Source: Scenedesmus sp. ARA3
Taxonomy: Eukaryota; Chlorophyta; Chlorophyceae; Sphaeropleales; Scenedesmaceae
Direction: 5' to 3'
DNA: 64,000 nucleotides
Assembly (NCBI GenBank): GCA_004335835.1
Contig: RWJK01001958.1
Location: forward strand, 62,001 to 126,000
Numbering within the stretch: the stretch's first letter is position 1; each line of letters starts with the position of its first letter. Both the position numbers and the translations under genes were made by a program. The notes beneath the pieces are model-generated. The model ran no database searches, was not told the origin of the DNA, and was given only the letters and a program-made list of their open reading frames with translations. Below are positions 36,923 to 55,092 of the stretch, piece after piece.

Positions 36923-39209
36923 TCAGCCCCTCCTCCTAGCCCCGGTGTGTGCCATCACCACCTCCTGCATGGGCGTCGCCTTGCTGCACAGGTGCCGCAT
37001 CTTGAGCGACATCGGCGAGCTGCCGTCCATGGCTGGCGGCGGCCCGGGCGGCTCCTCCGGCCAGCAGAAGGCCGGTCCAGCCGCCTGCGAGGGGCTGTTG
37101 CACTGACCCGCATCCATCATCGCACGCTGCGTGGCATTGGCCGCCTCGGCAGCCCCGCTTTCGCCTGGCCGCGCCAGGTAGGTGAGGTTGGCCTCATATC
37201 CTGCCAGGCTCCACATGCCAGCCGGCAGCTGTATGATGTGGCCCCAGCCGCCTGCCATCATGGCGCCCATGCGGCCAAAGCCGCTGAGCTGGCTGATCAC
37301 ATGCACGTCCATCAGGCTGAACAGCCACGTCTCAGCGGCAGCCAGGCCCAAGATGGCTGCGGCCTTGCCCTTGGCGCCGGCTGGCGCATGCAGCGTGTGA
37401 CCCAGCAGCGCATCAGCAAGGGTGGCCACCTGCTTGCCAAGGTACCTGGCAGCGCCGCGGCGGATGCCGGGCGAGTCCGTCAGCAGGAACCACACCGACT
37501 GCTGGCCCGGCGGCTTCCAGGTGTGTTCCGCCACCCTGGCGCAGTGGAACCACTCAAACGCGTCCTCAAACTGCTTGGCCGGCTTGCCACCAGCCAGGTG
37601 CTCGTCGCCGGTGCGGATCTGCAGGCCGATCTTGAAGATGCTGGGGTCCAGCAGCTGCAGCAGCAGCGGCGCCACACGGGCCATGGCGGCTGGCGTTGGG
37701 CGGTACAGGAAGTCATACAGGCAGCCGAAGATGTTGACTGGGTTGAGCCCCATGCTGCGCAGGCGCTGCTTGATGTGGGCGTTGCTGGTGGCCGCCTTCC
37801 ACACAAGGCCTCTGCGGGGCAGCACAGCAGCAGCCTGTGAGAGGCGTGGCGCTTGGAGCATGCTAGCGACACAGATTCACAAGGGTGCTGGCATGGCACG
37901 TCATAGCATGCTGCACATCCAGGTTGTCAACATACTCGCCGCCGCATCTGCCATACCAGCTGCAACTGCATGGAGAAAGGCTGCACCGCCAGGCTGCCTA
38001 GCCATAGCAGACACGCACACAGCAGCGCAGCACGGCATGGCCTACTGTGCACCCGCCCACCTGTTGACGCTCCAAATCAGCACGCTGGCGTTGCTGCCCA
38101 CATCCTGCAGCTGCGTGTCCGTGAACCACTTGTAGAACACTGCGTGCTCAGGGCCCCTGTGGTCGCCCTGCCCATTGGCGCCCATGAAGTCCAGCAGCAG
38201 CTGCTGCTCCGCAGGCACGCCGCGCTCCGGCGGGCTGTCTCTGTCGTAGCGCCAATCGATGAAGCTGGAGCGCAGCGCATCCCACAGGCTGTGCTGGCCC
38301 GACCAGTCAAACAGGAAGGCCCTGTCGGTCAGCAGCGCATGCAGGAACACGCTGAAGCGCGGCGGCCGGCGGCCTGTCAGGACGTCTCTGTGCAGCGCCG
38401 AATAGCTCTCCATCCAGTTGCCACAGCTGCCGCGCTCAATGGGGTACACCTGCCGGCAGCAGCAGCGGCAGCAGCAGCATGAGGCAGCAGGTGAAGCAGA
38501 CTCTGAGCGGTGGTGACTGCTGCTGTAGCCAGCATGATGCTGGCCGGCACAAGGCCCACTGCATATGGTTGTTGGGTGTGCGGGAGATGCACAGGTGAGC
38601 GAACAAACAGCTGCTGCTGCACATGGCTCACAGGCAGGCCTTCCCCCGGTACAGGCACACTCATCATGCGCACAGTTTGAGCAGTAGCAGTTGAGCGTGT
38701 GTTGTGTACAGCTGCAGGCTGCCTCGGCCCAAGCGCTGCACAGTGAGCTCACACTGCACGATGAGTCATGCTTGACATGCTGCAGCCGCTGATCATGGCC
38801 TGATGAGTCAGCAGCACTACAAAATCATGCTCACTGCCTGCACAGCCCCTGGGCTGCTGCGACCCACCTGTTTAGGCAAGAAGGCCTCGTTCAGGTCAGA
38901 CTGGCGCAACCTGAAGTTGGGCAACTGGCTGGCCAGCTCCTGCACCGCTGCCGCTGCAGCTGCCTGCTGTGCTGCCGCTGCTGCTGCAGAAGCTCCAGGC
39001 TGCACCACCGAGCTGTTCAGCACGACGCTGCTTGTGGGGGTGGACGAGAGAAGTCTGGTGTTTGTTGAAGACAGCAGCTCTGCACCAGCTAAGCCTGTGA
39101 TCTTGGGCCGCCTTGCATGGACTGCTTGTGTGAGCAGCAGCAGGCTCGCTGCTGCACTGAACAGCACGAACCTACATCTTGAACTTGTGCCATGGTGTTT
39201 GAAGTACAT
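36923..39209 (-). CDS. Type II membrane glycosyltransferase, fucosyltransferase-like
   Basis: Three exons on the minus strand: 39209-38868, 38449-38061 and 37811-36923 (stop); phases 0 and 2 agree, 539 aa. The start MYFKHHGTSSRCRFVLFSAA plus SLLLLTQAV forms a short cytosolic tail and signal anchor, typical of Golgi enzymes. A low-complexity stem follows, then FRLRQSDLNEAFLPKQ and CGNWMESYSALHRD. The catalytic part has FKIGLQIRTGDEHL (about 305-315), SVWFLLTDSPGIRRGAARYL, AAAETWLFSLMDVHVISQLS and GFGRMGAMM. The IxxQIRTGD, a later TDS, and the V-I-S-x-x-SGFGR block resemble the GT-B fold fucosyltransferase superfamily and related algal and plant enzymes. Substrate cannot be told from the sequence; glycoprotein or cell-wall polysaccharide modification in the secretory pathway is the likely setting. 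Confidence 0.6.
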
Positions 39210-40830
39210 AATTCTGGCCGATTCCTGCCTGCTTTCGATGCTAGCCGGCCCTAGTGGACGTTCCTAGGTTTGCACAAGAACTGGTATCCAGCTGGTGCAG
39301 TAGGCTGCACGCTGGTTTGTCAGAATCAGAAATGTAAAGTGCATATGAATCTATCGGCTCAGTCTGTATGTCTAAATGTAAGTAGGTATGTCTGCCTGTG
39401 CTTTAAGCACATGCTCCGTGGGCGTGTGGCGCCTAGGCCGGCACCTTGCAGGAGTGCTTCCCAAGGGTCGCTAACCCGTGACTAACTTCTATACGTGCTG
39501 CTGTGCACAGATCTCCGGTTGTTGAAGCTTAGAGTGTTGCTGGCCTTCAGACGTTTTTGAACCGCCCGAACCTGGTGCGCAAAACCCTTCGATCGTCACG
39601 TAACTTCTGAGACTCTTGTTGGCTTGACAGTTAACAAACACTGATCGATAACCCCAACATGTTGCAGGCGGGCCGGGCTTTGCAGGAAGACGTTGACAGC
39701 TCAGGATTGCTTGCATGCCATGCACTGCATTGGTACCCTCGGTGCTCATGTGTATGCCCAGTGCAAACGGTGACCACAAACATTTGGTAGTTCTCGGCAC
39801 GTTGGTGTATGTAGCAGTGCGGCTGCGCACCGCATGCTGTCATATTGCGAGACAGTACAAAGCTTGCAATGTTTGAAAGGTAAAAGAAGGGCCAGGCACA
39901 CCTGCCCATTTGACACACACGTACCTTGCACAACTATGTCCAAGTTCAAACCCTCGAATTGCTCTTTGAACAACTGCTGTGCTCGCCAACAAGTACGTGA
40001 CCATGCTGCCTGCAGTGCCAACCCTAACCGTAATTCATTGTCCAAGTGTTACACACAATGAGAGCACTGCCAACAACAGGTACACTGCCCTTTTTCCAGC
40101 CAGTGACAGGCGCAACCACTGGGTTCCACAACACCAGGATATGGCCAGTTGTTACACTGGTATCCAAACATGTTTGTTACGCTCAAGCTGGTGATCTCAA
40201 GCATGGTTGCCTGACACATCTTGACAAAGCACAGCCATGGGAGAGCTGACATGATAAGCAAACACTATTATTCATAATGCGCCCTGCAGTATCTGAACAT
40301 ACGGCCCCAGGCGGTGGTGCTGAGTCATGCACACATGCATGTGCAGCACCATACATGCCGCCCTCTGCTGCCTGCCGCTGCACGGCTAGCGTCACGCACG
40401 GCCGTGCTACCCGACACAACCATTCTACTGTGCTAAATAGTGAGAAAGCAGCGCCATGTGCCTTCCCTTGCACCATCCAACATCTTCAGACCCTGACTAC
40501 AGTACAACACACAGTGCAAGTGGCAAACATTACTATGCCTGCAGCACCATCAACACGGCCCCCAGCATGCTGGGGTGCAGACACTGCTATGCCTACAGCA
40601 CCGGCTAGCATCAACATCTCTCAGTCGCTGCCGCCCAAGCATATCATGTCTCAACAGCGACTCCACATGCACCGGCACTCACAGCCACAGCCGTGCTGAA
40701 ACTACTTTGCTGCCTGGCTGCCAGCTTATCCACTGCTGGTCTGCTTCTCGACTAGGTACCTGACTAAGTCGGCCACCTGTTGATGCTGCTGTTGCTGCTG
40801 CGTTTTCAGCAGCTGCAGGTGATGCCACGC
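39210..40830. other. Intergenic, no supported gene
   Basis: About 1.6 kb upstream of the glycosyltransferase-like gene and downstream of DDM1. No exon chain or motif is visible on either strand. Confidence 0.5.
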
Positions 40831-46923
<6,093 letters not shown>

Positions 46924-47719
46924 GGGTCACAGCCGCAGCGCCTTTGTCTATAGGACCCGGAAGCGATGATGTTTGCAACTTAAAGGAATTTAGTGAGCTC
47001 GCACCTTTGCTGTATCAGCCATGCTAGCTAGGCGCCAAGCTTGTCTCCAGTTCCAAACGGCCTCTTCTTGTCTCCTGTCCCTTGGCTTGCTGTGTGTGTC
47101 TGAGAGCGAACTGCTGCTTCAGACGTGGTTTAGTGAGCTTGTATTTACAACGAAGTGTGATGGTAGCGGTGCTGATCACGCGGAAAAGGTGCTATGACTT
47201 CACAGCAGAAAGGTTGGCCCGTATGAAATGCCACAGCAGTCAATGATACCTCTGCAAATGGTCAGAGTGCTCCGTGAGGGGCTGTCTTACTGAGCGGTCT
47301 GTGAGTGGTTCGCGCTTCTCTTGAATTCGAACACCCCCAGTAACATCACAGTCACCCACGGCAGATCAACTCGACAATCATTTAAAGCTGCTATTTTGTA
47401 CACTGTGTATGTGTTGATCGGTGTGCTTGCATGTGGACTCTGACACCAGCATCCGAGTGACACTGCACACCCAGCTCCATTGATGTATCCGCTTCATTTG
47501 CTGTCGTTTCAGCGTCAACCAGCTTTATCAGAGACTCTTTGATCTCTTTGCGACGTTTCGACAAGCAGCACTTGTGTCGCAAGTACATCCAATGCTCATA
47601 CAGTTCACATGCCTACAGTGACCAGATGTGCTTACTAGTAACACTCTAGTGTTGGTGTGCATTGTAATGTTGCCTCACTTTTGAAGGGGGGCTCATGCAG
47701 CGCAGCTGGCGCCCCTAGC
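46924..47719. other. Divergent region between DDM1 (-) and Rab18/RabC (+)
   Basis: Holds both promoters. A minus-strand frame at 47391-47608 has protein-like composition; see the separate entry. Confidence 0.45.
47391..47608 (-). other. Possible orphan exon or small ORF
   Basis: After a CACTGTAG acceptor-like site the frame reads ACELYEHWMYLRHKCCLSKR and RKEIKESLIKLVDAETTANE before a stop at 47391; the 65-codon ATG version starts at 47588. Composition is charged and protein-like, unlike most shadow frames here. No partner exon is visible: the only upstream mini-ORF would need a 23-nt intron. It could be a small gene, an exon of a gene overlapping the Rab 5' end, or chance. Confidence 0.2.
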
Positions 47720-49021
47720 ATGTTGCCGCAGCAGGAGCAGCACCAACAGGAGCAGCAGCAACTGCAGCGCCACCAACAGGGTTCTCTTCCCTCCCAACGA
47801 ATACAGCAGACGAGCACACACCAGGACGCTGAGCAAGACAATGCTGCTGCGGCTGCACACAGCGATGCTGGCATGGCGGCAACAGCAGCACACGCTGCAC
47901 CAGAAGCTGCACCGCTTGTGGGCGATGCGGAAGCACAGCAGCTAGGCAGCAGCGGCAGCGGCGAGTATGCTGATGCAGATGCTGACGAGGACGAGTATGA
48001 AGAGGAGGACGAAGATGGCAGCGAGGCTGGCAGCCAGGGCTCGCTGCCGCTGATGCAGCAAGCCTGGAAGCCAGACTACACCTTCAAGGTGCGCTGCGGG
48101 CCGCACACACTGGCAGCACATGCTGCGCATCCTGCTTCCTGCAAGCCTGCGCGCTGGGTTGCGGTTTGCGTGGCAGCTGGCCATGCATGCCCTGAACCTG
48201 TGCTGTGTTGATGCTCAACATTCCACATTCCACATCCCATGGTGCTCCCTGCAAGCCTGGATGCTGGTTATGGTGTGCATGGCAGCTGGCCATGCATGCC
48301 CTGAACCTGTGTTAATGCCCAACTCACCAACAGCAGCTATGAGCTTGCCGTGCCACAGCAAGCATCTATGCCGCAGTGCACCATACACCCAACAGTCTGC
48401 GTGTCGGCGCACCCCACCACTCACTGCACTGCTGCCTTGGCTGCCCCGGCACTGCGCGCGTACTGCGTTGCTGGGCCCTGCCAGGTGCTGCTGGTGGGCG
48501 ACAGCGGCGTGGGCAAGACCTGCCTGGTTATGCGCTTTATCGCTGACAAGTTTGAGGACCACCTGCCCGCCACAGTGGGTGAGATGGGGGGCTGCTGACA
48601 CCAGCAGCGCCACATCAGCAGCGCCACATCAGCAGCGCCACATCAGCAGCTGCCATGCACGGCCTGAGCTGGGCAAGCATTGCAGCGGCACGCTGTGTAT
48701 GGGCCTGCCTGCAGCAATGGCAGTGCTGCTCCTAGCCTAGGGCTCTGAGCACACTTGACGTGGCTCTGTTGCAGCTGCTGGGCGCTTGGCGTTGCGCACA
48801 AGCTTGCAGCATCTTGCAGGGGTCGGGGACATGCAGCTGGAGCAGACTAGCACCTGCAGCGTGCCCAGCAGCAGTAGGCAGCACTAGCACTCAGCAGCGG
48901 GAGCATGCAGTGCCTGCTTGGCCTCGCAGCGCAAGCTGCCAGATGCCACTAGGCAGCAGGGCATGAGGCACATGTGCAGCTGCTCATACTCGCATATCTC
49001 AAGTTGCCCCCTGTCTCCTGG

Positions 49022-49059
<38 letters not shown>

Positions 49060-49293
49060 AGGCGTGGACTTTTGCGTGAAGCGCATGCTGGTGCATGACC
49101 TGCAGGTGGGCTGCCTGGGGGCCAGCAGCAGCAGCAGCAGCCGTGCTGTACTAGTGGCACCAGCAGCAGCGGGTATGCCAGCAACATCAAAGCAGAACTA
49201 AACCCTAAACAGAACTCTACAGCACGCAGCATCGGCTTGCTCACATTGCAGGCAGGTCCTGTGTCACCACCACACAGCTCCGTCTGTCCCACC

Positions 49294-49325
<32 letters not shown>

Positions 49326-50258
49326 ATGCTGCTGGTATGCGCAGGTCAAGTGCACCATCTGGGACACTGCCGGCCAGGAGCGCTTCCGCGCGCTGACCAG
49401 CACCTTCTACCGCGGGGCCAAGGGCATCATCTTCGGTGAGAACCAGCTGCAGCAGCTTGCTGCATCTGCTGCGCCTATAGCATGCCCCAGCTGCCTGGCT
49501 GGCTTGGACCATAGCAACTGGCAGCAGCAGGGCTCCACCAACAGCTCACCCTGCAGCTCTCCTGCACCTGCTGTAACTGCCGCCTGCTGTAACTGCTGGC
49601 TGCAGTGTATGACGTCACGCGGCGCGAGACGCTGGCCAGCCTGGGCTCCAGCTGGATGGCTGAGCTGGACAGCTACGCGCCGCACCCGCACGTGGCGCGC
49701 ATGGTGGTGGCCAACAAGGTGGACGCGGTGAGCGCTCCTGCTGCTGCTGCTGCTGCCGCTGCTGCTGCTGCTGCTGTGCAGGCTTGATTAAGCTTGACCA
49801 TCCAGGGCCTTCTTTTTTGCAGGAACTACTAGGTTGTATTGCAGTTGCCATGTCTACATGTGTTGGTGCCGGGTTGACTGCATATAAAGATGTGCAGCAT
49901 ATTGTAGGTGACACCATCACGATGCTGCCCTCCACATTGCACCGACTTCCTTGCTCGCCTGTTGCTGCTGCTGCTGCTGCCGCTGCATCAGCATGCGTCG
50001 CGCCAGGTCAGCTGGCAGGAGGGCGCCGACTTTGCGCAGCGCCACGGCTGCCTGTTTGTGGAGGCGTCCGCGAAGCAGAACATTGCCGTGGGGGTGGCCT
50101 TTGAGGAGCTGGTGCTGCGCATTCTAGACACGCCGGAGCTGCTGGCAGAGGCGGAGGAGGAGGAGCAGCAGCAGCTGCTGCAGCACGGCAGCCGCAGCAT
50201 CAACCTGGCAGCGCCTGCAGCTGCAGGTGCCGGCTACTCAGTCAGCTGCAGCTGCTGA
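47720..50258 (+). CDS. RABC: Rab18/RabC-type small GTPase with long acidic N-terminal extension
   Basis: Six exons: 47720-48088, 48485-48578, 49062-49105, 49345-49435, 49606-49727 and 50007-50258; phases agree, 323 aa. The first 115 residues are Gln/Ala-rich, then Asp/Glu-rich ([20 protein letters not shown]), followed by the GTPase: GDSGVGKT (128-135), [37 protein letters not shown] and FVEASAK. The VYDVTRRET block and [15 protein letters not shown] are Rab18-like. It ends SVSCSC, a CxC-type double geranylgeranylation site. Rab18/RabC proteins act at ER, lipid droplets and endosomes. Between NKVDA and [10 protein letters not shown] about five residues usual in Rab18 are missing; a microexon in intron 5 (a good acceptor lies at 49810-49822) could supply them. 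A normal Rab is about 200 aa, so the extension is unusual. Confidence 0.88.
48136..48322 (+). repeat. Tandem duplication in Rab intron 1
   Basis: Two copies, offset by about 112 bp, of a block beginning CCTGCAAGCCTG and ending CATGCCCTGAACCTGTG, with scattered mismatches. It is entirely intronic. Confidence 0.7.
48602..48650 (+). repeat. 14-bp minisatellite after the Rab exon 2 donor
   Basis: About 3.5 perfect copies of CAGCAGCGCCACAT, starting 23 bp after the exon 2 donor. Confidence 0.85.
49022..49060 (+). repeat. (CTG)n tract forming the pyrimidine side of an acceptor
   Basis: About 12 CTG units run directly into the TGCAG acceptor of Rab exon 3. A similar tract at 49296-49325 precedes the exon 4 acceptor. 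Confidence 0.85.
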
Positions 50259-51908
50259 CGGTTCCGTAGAGGGCGGCGCTGTGTGCTGTGTGGGAGCCGT
50301 GGGCTGGTGCGTGAGCAGGGCGCAGTAGATGTTGGCTGCTGCTGGCCAACGAGTGACACGATGTTGCGCGATGACAATGTCATGTCACAGCAGCGTACGG
50401 CTTCAGCTGTGCGTATGCTGCGCAGCATGCGGTGCGCAGCAGAATCGGCTAGCACGCCCATGTTTCCTGGCCTCATCGCAGCAGCAGAGCAACGCCTCTG
50501 CGTGTACTGTTGCTGCTGCTGCAGCTTGTATCATAATCATGTTGCTCGCTCGCCTAGATGACCAGGCAGCCCGCCTGGCGGTGTCCGCTAAGCCAGGCAG
50601 GATGTTTCCACCTGGGGTGCATTGCCTCTGGAGCCTGTGGCATACGCCATGCCCTACTCCACGGCCAGTTGCCATTTGCGCCGCTGAAGACGCATTGTCC
50701 ATCTGCTGTGTACGCTGTGCTGTGTGTGTGTGCAACGGGTGAGCAGTGGCTGCAAATTGTTCCCACTGTTTATATTCTTCTTTGCCCAGCTGGCATATGC
50801 CATGGCCATGGTGTGTTGCGCAGCCTGCTGTTGCTGATGGTGCCATCATGCTGGCATGACGGGTCAGCTCCTAAGTGTAATGCAGGGTGTTGGATTAGGT
50901 GGTTGCCCGATGAGCCTGTCATTGGCTCAAAAAACGCGCTGTGTTCCCGTCGTGTGAACACACCAATCGTTCTGTTCTGTCAAAAGATTCAAGGGCTGCA
51001 GCTGACATGAGGCTCAACCACACGTGAGCAGACGAAGCCAAACCGGCTGTGGCCACCTGCTTGGCCTGCTGAAGCCAGCAGCCAGCATTTGTGCTATCAG
51101 CAGTGTGCCTGCCACACAGACTTGCAGCATGCTGCAGTGACCGCATACTGGGAATGTAGTCATTTGCGCTTCCAGCCGACTTTCGGAAGGTCCTTCGTTG
51201 TCCCCTTTGCGGTTGTCTGTGATTGTCGTCGTGCAGTGGCTGCTGCAGCAAGCTGCCAGCTTGCTCCAGTGGATGCTCAGCCTTGAGCCTCATGGCATCA
51301 TGGCATGTGCACCTGGCATATGCCATGCATGTGCAGTCAGCATGCTGGCGCCAGCTGGCTGTGGGACCTGTTCCACTTCCAGTGTCGCAGGTTCCTATGC
51401 CGCACATGTGCATACCGAGTCACCGAGTACGTGTATGGGAGCTTTGAACGAGCAAAGATGGACGTCACATCTCCTTAGTGCAGTGCAAAGTGCCCAGCAG
51501 CGGGCAGATTTGGCGGGTTGCTTGGTGAGCGAAGTGGCACTCCGCGCCGCCATTGATAAATTCATATATGTTCAATGGATCCTATTGGTTTGTGATGGCT
51601 GTTGATACACCGGCTGCGGCTCGAACTTGAAGCAGTACCCCAAATATAACCTGCGGTGGGTGGGCCCAAACATTCACCTGCCGTCGTCGCATCCAGCGAA
51701 AAAGTTATTTCACCATGGTTGCATCTCTTTCGAACGGTTTTATATAGATCAAAGGAATAGTTGAGAACTGCTGCCCAGGATGCTCCATAGTAGCCCTATT
51801 TAGTAAAAGCCACGCACACGGTCTAGAGACAGAAGAACAAGAAAACTATCATTTGCACTCCAGCAAGCTGGAGCTGACAGTCACCGGGCACGGCATCACC
51901 CCGGCAGC
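50259..51908. other. Intergenic, no supported gene
   Basis: About 1.65 kb. No ORF with motifs. A TATA-like TATATA at 51741-51746 precedes the next gene. Confidence 0.5.
51741..51746 (+). promoter_or_regulatory. TATA-like element upstream of the DUF2156 gene
   Basis: TATATA within TTTTATATAG, 163 bp before the ATG at 51909, nearly the same spacing as the element at 31116. Motif match only. Confidence 0.35.
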
Positions 51909-54900
51909 ATGATCCGAATACTGGCCATCCTGCTGATCCCCGCCGGGCTTGTGCTATGCCTGATCCACGTGCTGGTAGTTGTGTATGCAGTGCTGCTGCG
52001 GGCAGCTCGCTGTCTGACCCAGCAAGTCACTCGGCGGGTGTGCGGACGAGGCCAAGGCAGGGCCACGGCCGAGGAGAATGGCGTTCCAGAAGTTGTGCGC
52101 AGTGTCAAGATGCAGGGGCTGCAGATAGAAGCCGCAGGTGAGACAGCCGGTGGCGGTTGCTCCTCACGCAGTACGTGTGCCAGCAAAGCCAGCTGGCAGG
52201 TCCCAAGCTGGTGCATGTGTGCAGGCAACCGACTCACGGTTGCAAGTCCAGCCTGCGTTGCATATCATAGGGGCACACACTTCCCTGGTTGTGCTTCATT
52301 GAACCAATTGTCGTTGTGGCCTGCTTCTGGTGATTCTGGCGCTGCTGCAGGCTGCATCTTGGTGCGGGATGAGCCCACGTCCCTGCAGCAGCAGGAGGTG
52401 CTGCGCCTGTTTGAGGCGCACGGCTCAGCCAACGCCAACTGCTACACCGCGTTCTCAAACCCTGAGATCCAGGTGTTCCTGGCGCCAAACCGCGGCTGCA
52501 TGCTGTACACCGTGGCGCAGCACTGGGCACACACCATTGTGTGCGCGACAGGCGACCCACTCTGTGAGCCTCAGCACACGCTGAGCATGCTGCAGCTGTT
52601 CAAGGCTGCCTTCCCTGACGCCATCTTCATCGATCTCAGCAAGGCTGCTGCGCAGCTGCTGGCTGCGGAGGGCGGCGTGACCATCACTGACCTCGGGTGT
52701 GAGACGACCATCGATGTGCAGCAGTTCCACTTTGAGTTCAACAAGGTGCGCAACGCAGCAGCAGCAGCAGCAGCAGCAGCACGGCGCATGTCAGCCAGTT
52801 GGGATGAGGTTTGTCCACTGCAGCGTTCTCTGGCACACATGCTGAAGCACGCCCATTCCCAGCAGGTGGAGCAATGCATGCTCCTCAGGTGGTGTAACTG
52901 TCGTGTGCAGCTAACAATTGAGCTGGCTGCTGCCCGCTGCCTGCTGCAGAAGACGAAGCACATTCGGCGCCGTGCTGAGGTGGCGGCCAAGGCAGGCCTG
53001 GTGGTGGAGGAGGTGGGCGGTGGCAGCAGCGCGGCACTACGGGACGACCTGCGCCAGATGGCGCGCGAGTGGTGAGCATTGGGGTGGTGCTGGCAGACAC
53101 TGCCTGGATGTGCTGTTTTCTGCAGTGTGCTAGCTGGAGGCAATGCTTTTGAAACTGCGCACATTCAGCTTGCAGGATCCATGGCAGCCAACAGCACAGC
53201 ATTGCGCACCCTTCCAGCTGAGCGCCTGGGATGCCACCAGCATGCGTAAGGCCCTGACTCCTGCCTCTGCAATGCTGCCTCTCGTCCCGCTGCCTGTGTC
53301 TGCACACTGCAGGCAGCAGGGCAAGGCCTGCAGTGATGACATCAAGGTCTTCAGCAGGGCCCTACCCTGGGAGGCTGTGGGCCAGGAGAAAGGCGTGCGC
53401 GTGTTCATTGCACGGGCACTGGCCCCTGGGGAGGCGCCACCGGCAACCCCAGCTGCTGCTGCAAAGCTGCTGGTAGGCAAGGGGCCAAAGCAGCAGCAGC
53501 AGCAGGAGGAGTTGAGTGCTGCAGCGGTGCAGCAGCAGGGGGCTGGCCAGCTGAGCCGCAAGCAGCGCAAGCTGCGGGAGCGGGCAGCGCGCATCAGAGC
53601 CCTGCAGGAGGCAGCAGGGGGCAATGCGGCAGCAGCAGCTGCAGCTGGCGACGCTGCTGGTGATGCGCTGGACAGCCCTCAGCAGAGCGAAGATGCAAGC
53701 CGCGACATTCTCGTCATCATTGCTGACCAGGACACAAACAAACAGCAGCAGCAGGATGAGAAGCAGCAGCGAGGCAGCCAGGCCGCAGCAGGTTTCAAAA
53801 GCGACAAGCTAGCTGCGCTAGCTAGCGATGAAGTAGTGCTCGAGCTGGCACCCTTCAAGGTGGGCAAGGGCCCCTCTTGGACCGCAGAAAGCAACAGCAG
53901 CAGCACCGGCATCAGCAGCAGCGCAAGCACTGATGCTGCAGCGGCGCCCGCTGCTGGCCCCATCCCGCGCATCCATGCGTGCATTGTGCTGGACCCTGTC
54001 TACAGCAGCGGCCGCGTCATCGGCTACACCGCTGAGCGCAGCTTCCTGCACCCGCGCGGCGTGAAGGGCGCGGTGAAGCTGCTGCAGCGGCACACACTGG
54101 CGCTGCTGCGGGCTGAGGGCTACTCGCTGCTCAACTTGGGCCTGGCTGTGGGCTACGAGGTCAAGCCAGGTGTGTGGGGGCTACTGTGGCTCGCAGTGCA
54201 AGGAGGTGTGGCAGCAAGGTGTTGACTGTTGCACATGTCGCTAGTAAATGTTGTTGTGGGCGACCAGGTCAGGCCATTTGCGCCGTCTGCTTGCTGTGCG
54301 GGGCAATGCGGTTGCAAGCTGCTCACCACCAGGATCTCCAACCCCGCCTTGCTGTACTGTTTGTTCCACTCATCGTGTGTCTGGGCGTGTCAGATTGATG
54401 TGTGCAGCAGATTGGACCTGGGCCCTGGCCTGGCACGTGAGCTCTGCTGCGGGAGGTACCCATACACTGATGTGACTGCTGCCGCCATCCTGTGTGGCCC
54501 ATTTTGCCGCAGGTGTCCACCATGGCTTCCGCGACTGTGCCTGGCTGACGACTTCGCTGCAGCTGTGCTACAAGTACGCCAACAGCCTGTACGCCTTCCA
54601 CAACCTGGCACACACCAAGGCATGGTGAGGGCGCCAGGCAGCAGCAGGGGCAGCACTGACTGCAATACTGTGCGCATTGCCCTGCAGTGGCAGCTAGTGT
54701 GGAATCCTGCGCATGCTAACAACGTTGTTTGAGCGGGGTTGACGGTGCGCCTTCGTGTGCCTGCAGTGCAGCTCAGCTGCACCACGCAGCCAGTGCATTC
54801 CTCATCACAAACGCTGCTGGTTTCCCCGTGCATCTCTTCTCCTTGCTGCAGCTGGGGTGGCGGCTATGCGGCCGACAGCGACAGCTACAAGTTTGCCGAG

Positions 54901-55092
54901 GCGGTGCACCTGGTGCGCAAGTATGCTGCGCTGCCTGCCGCGTGGAGCTGCCCCGTGGGCGACGGCCCCTTCAACGCCGGGGTGTGCTTCCGCCACTTTG
55001 GGCTGTATGGTGACCCCTGGGAGCTGCTGCTGTTCTGGCGCTACATGGCGGGCAGCAGCCAGGCGGCAGCGACGACATGCGACAACGAATGA
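51909..55092 (+). CDS. Membrane-anchored DUF2156 protein (lysylphosphatidylglycerol synthase C-terminal-like)
   Basis: Seven exons: 51909-52137, 52351-52745, 52911-53071, 53126-53245, 53313-54169, 54513-54624 and 54852-55092; phases agree, 704 aa. It starts MIRILAILLIPAGLVLCLIH and continues VLVVVYAVLLRAA, an N-terminal membrane anchor. The ordered part has TAFSNPEIQVFLAPNRGCML, FIDLSKAAAQLL and ALRDDLRQMAREW, then a low-complexity insert (about 400-520), then HACIVLDPVYSSGRVIGYTA, RGVKGAVKLLQRHTLALLRA, EGYSLLNLGLA and YANSLYAFHNLAHTKA. The last blocks fit the DUF2156/MprF C-terminal fold (double GNAT-like) at G-V-x-G-x-x-x-L-L, the G-Y-x-x-x-NLG core and the Y-F-N-L stretch. In bacteria this domain transfers aminoacyl groups from tRNA to phosphatidylglycerol; whether the algal protein does so is unknown. 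Exon 4 rests on phase and splice sites alone. Confidence 0.6.
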
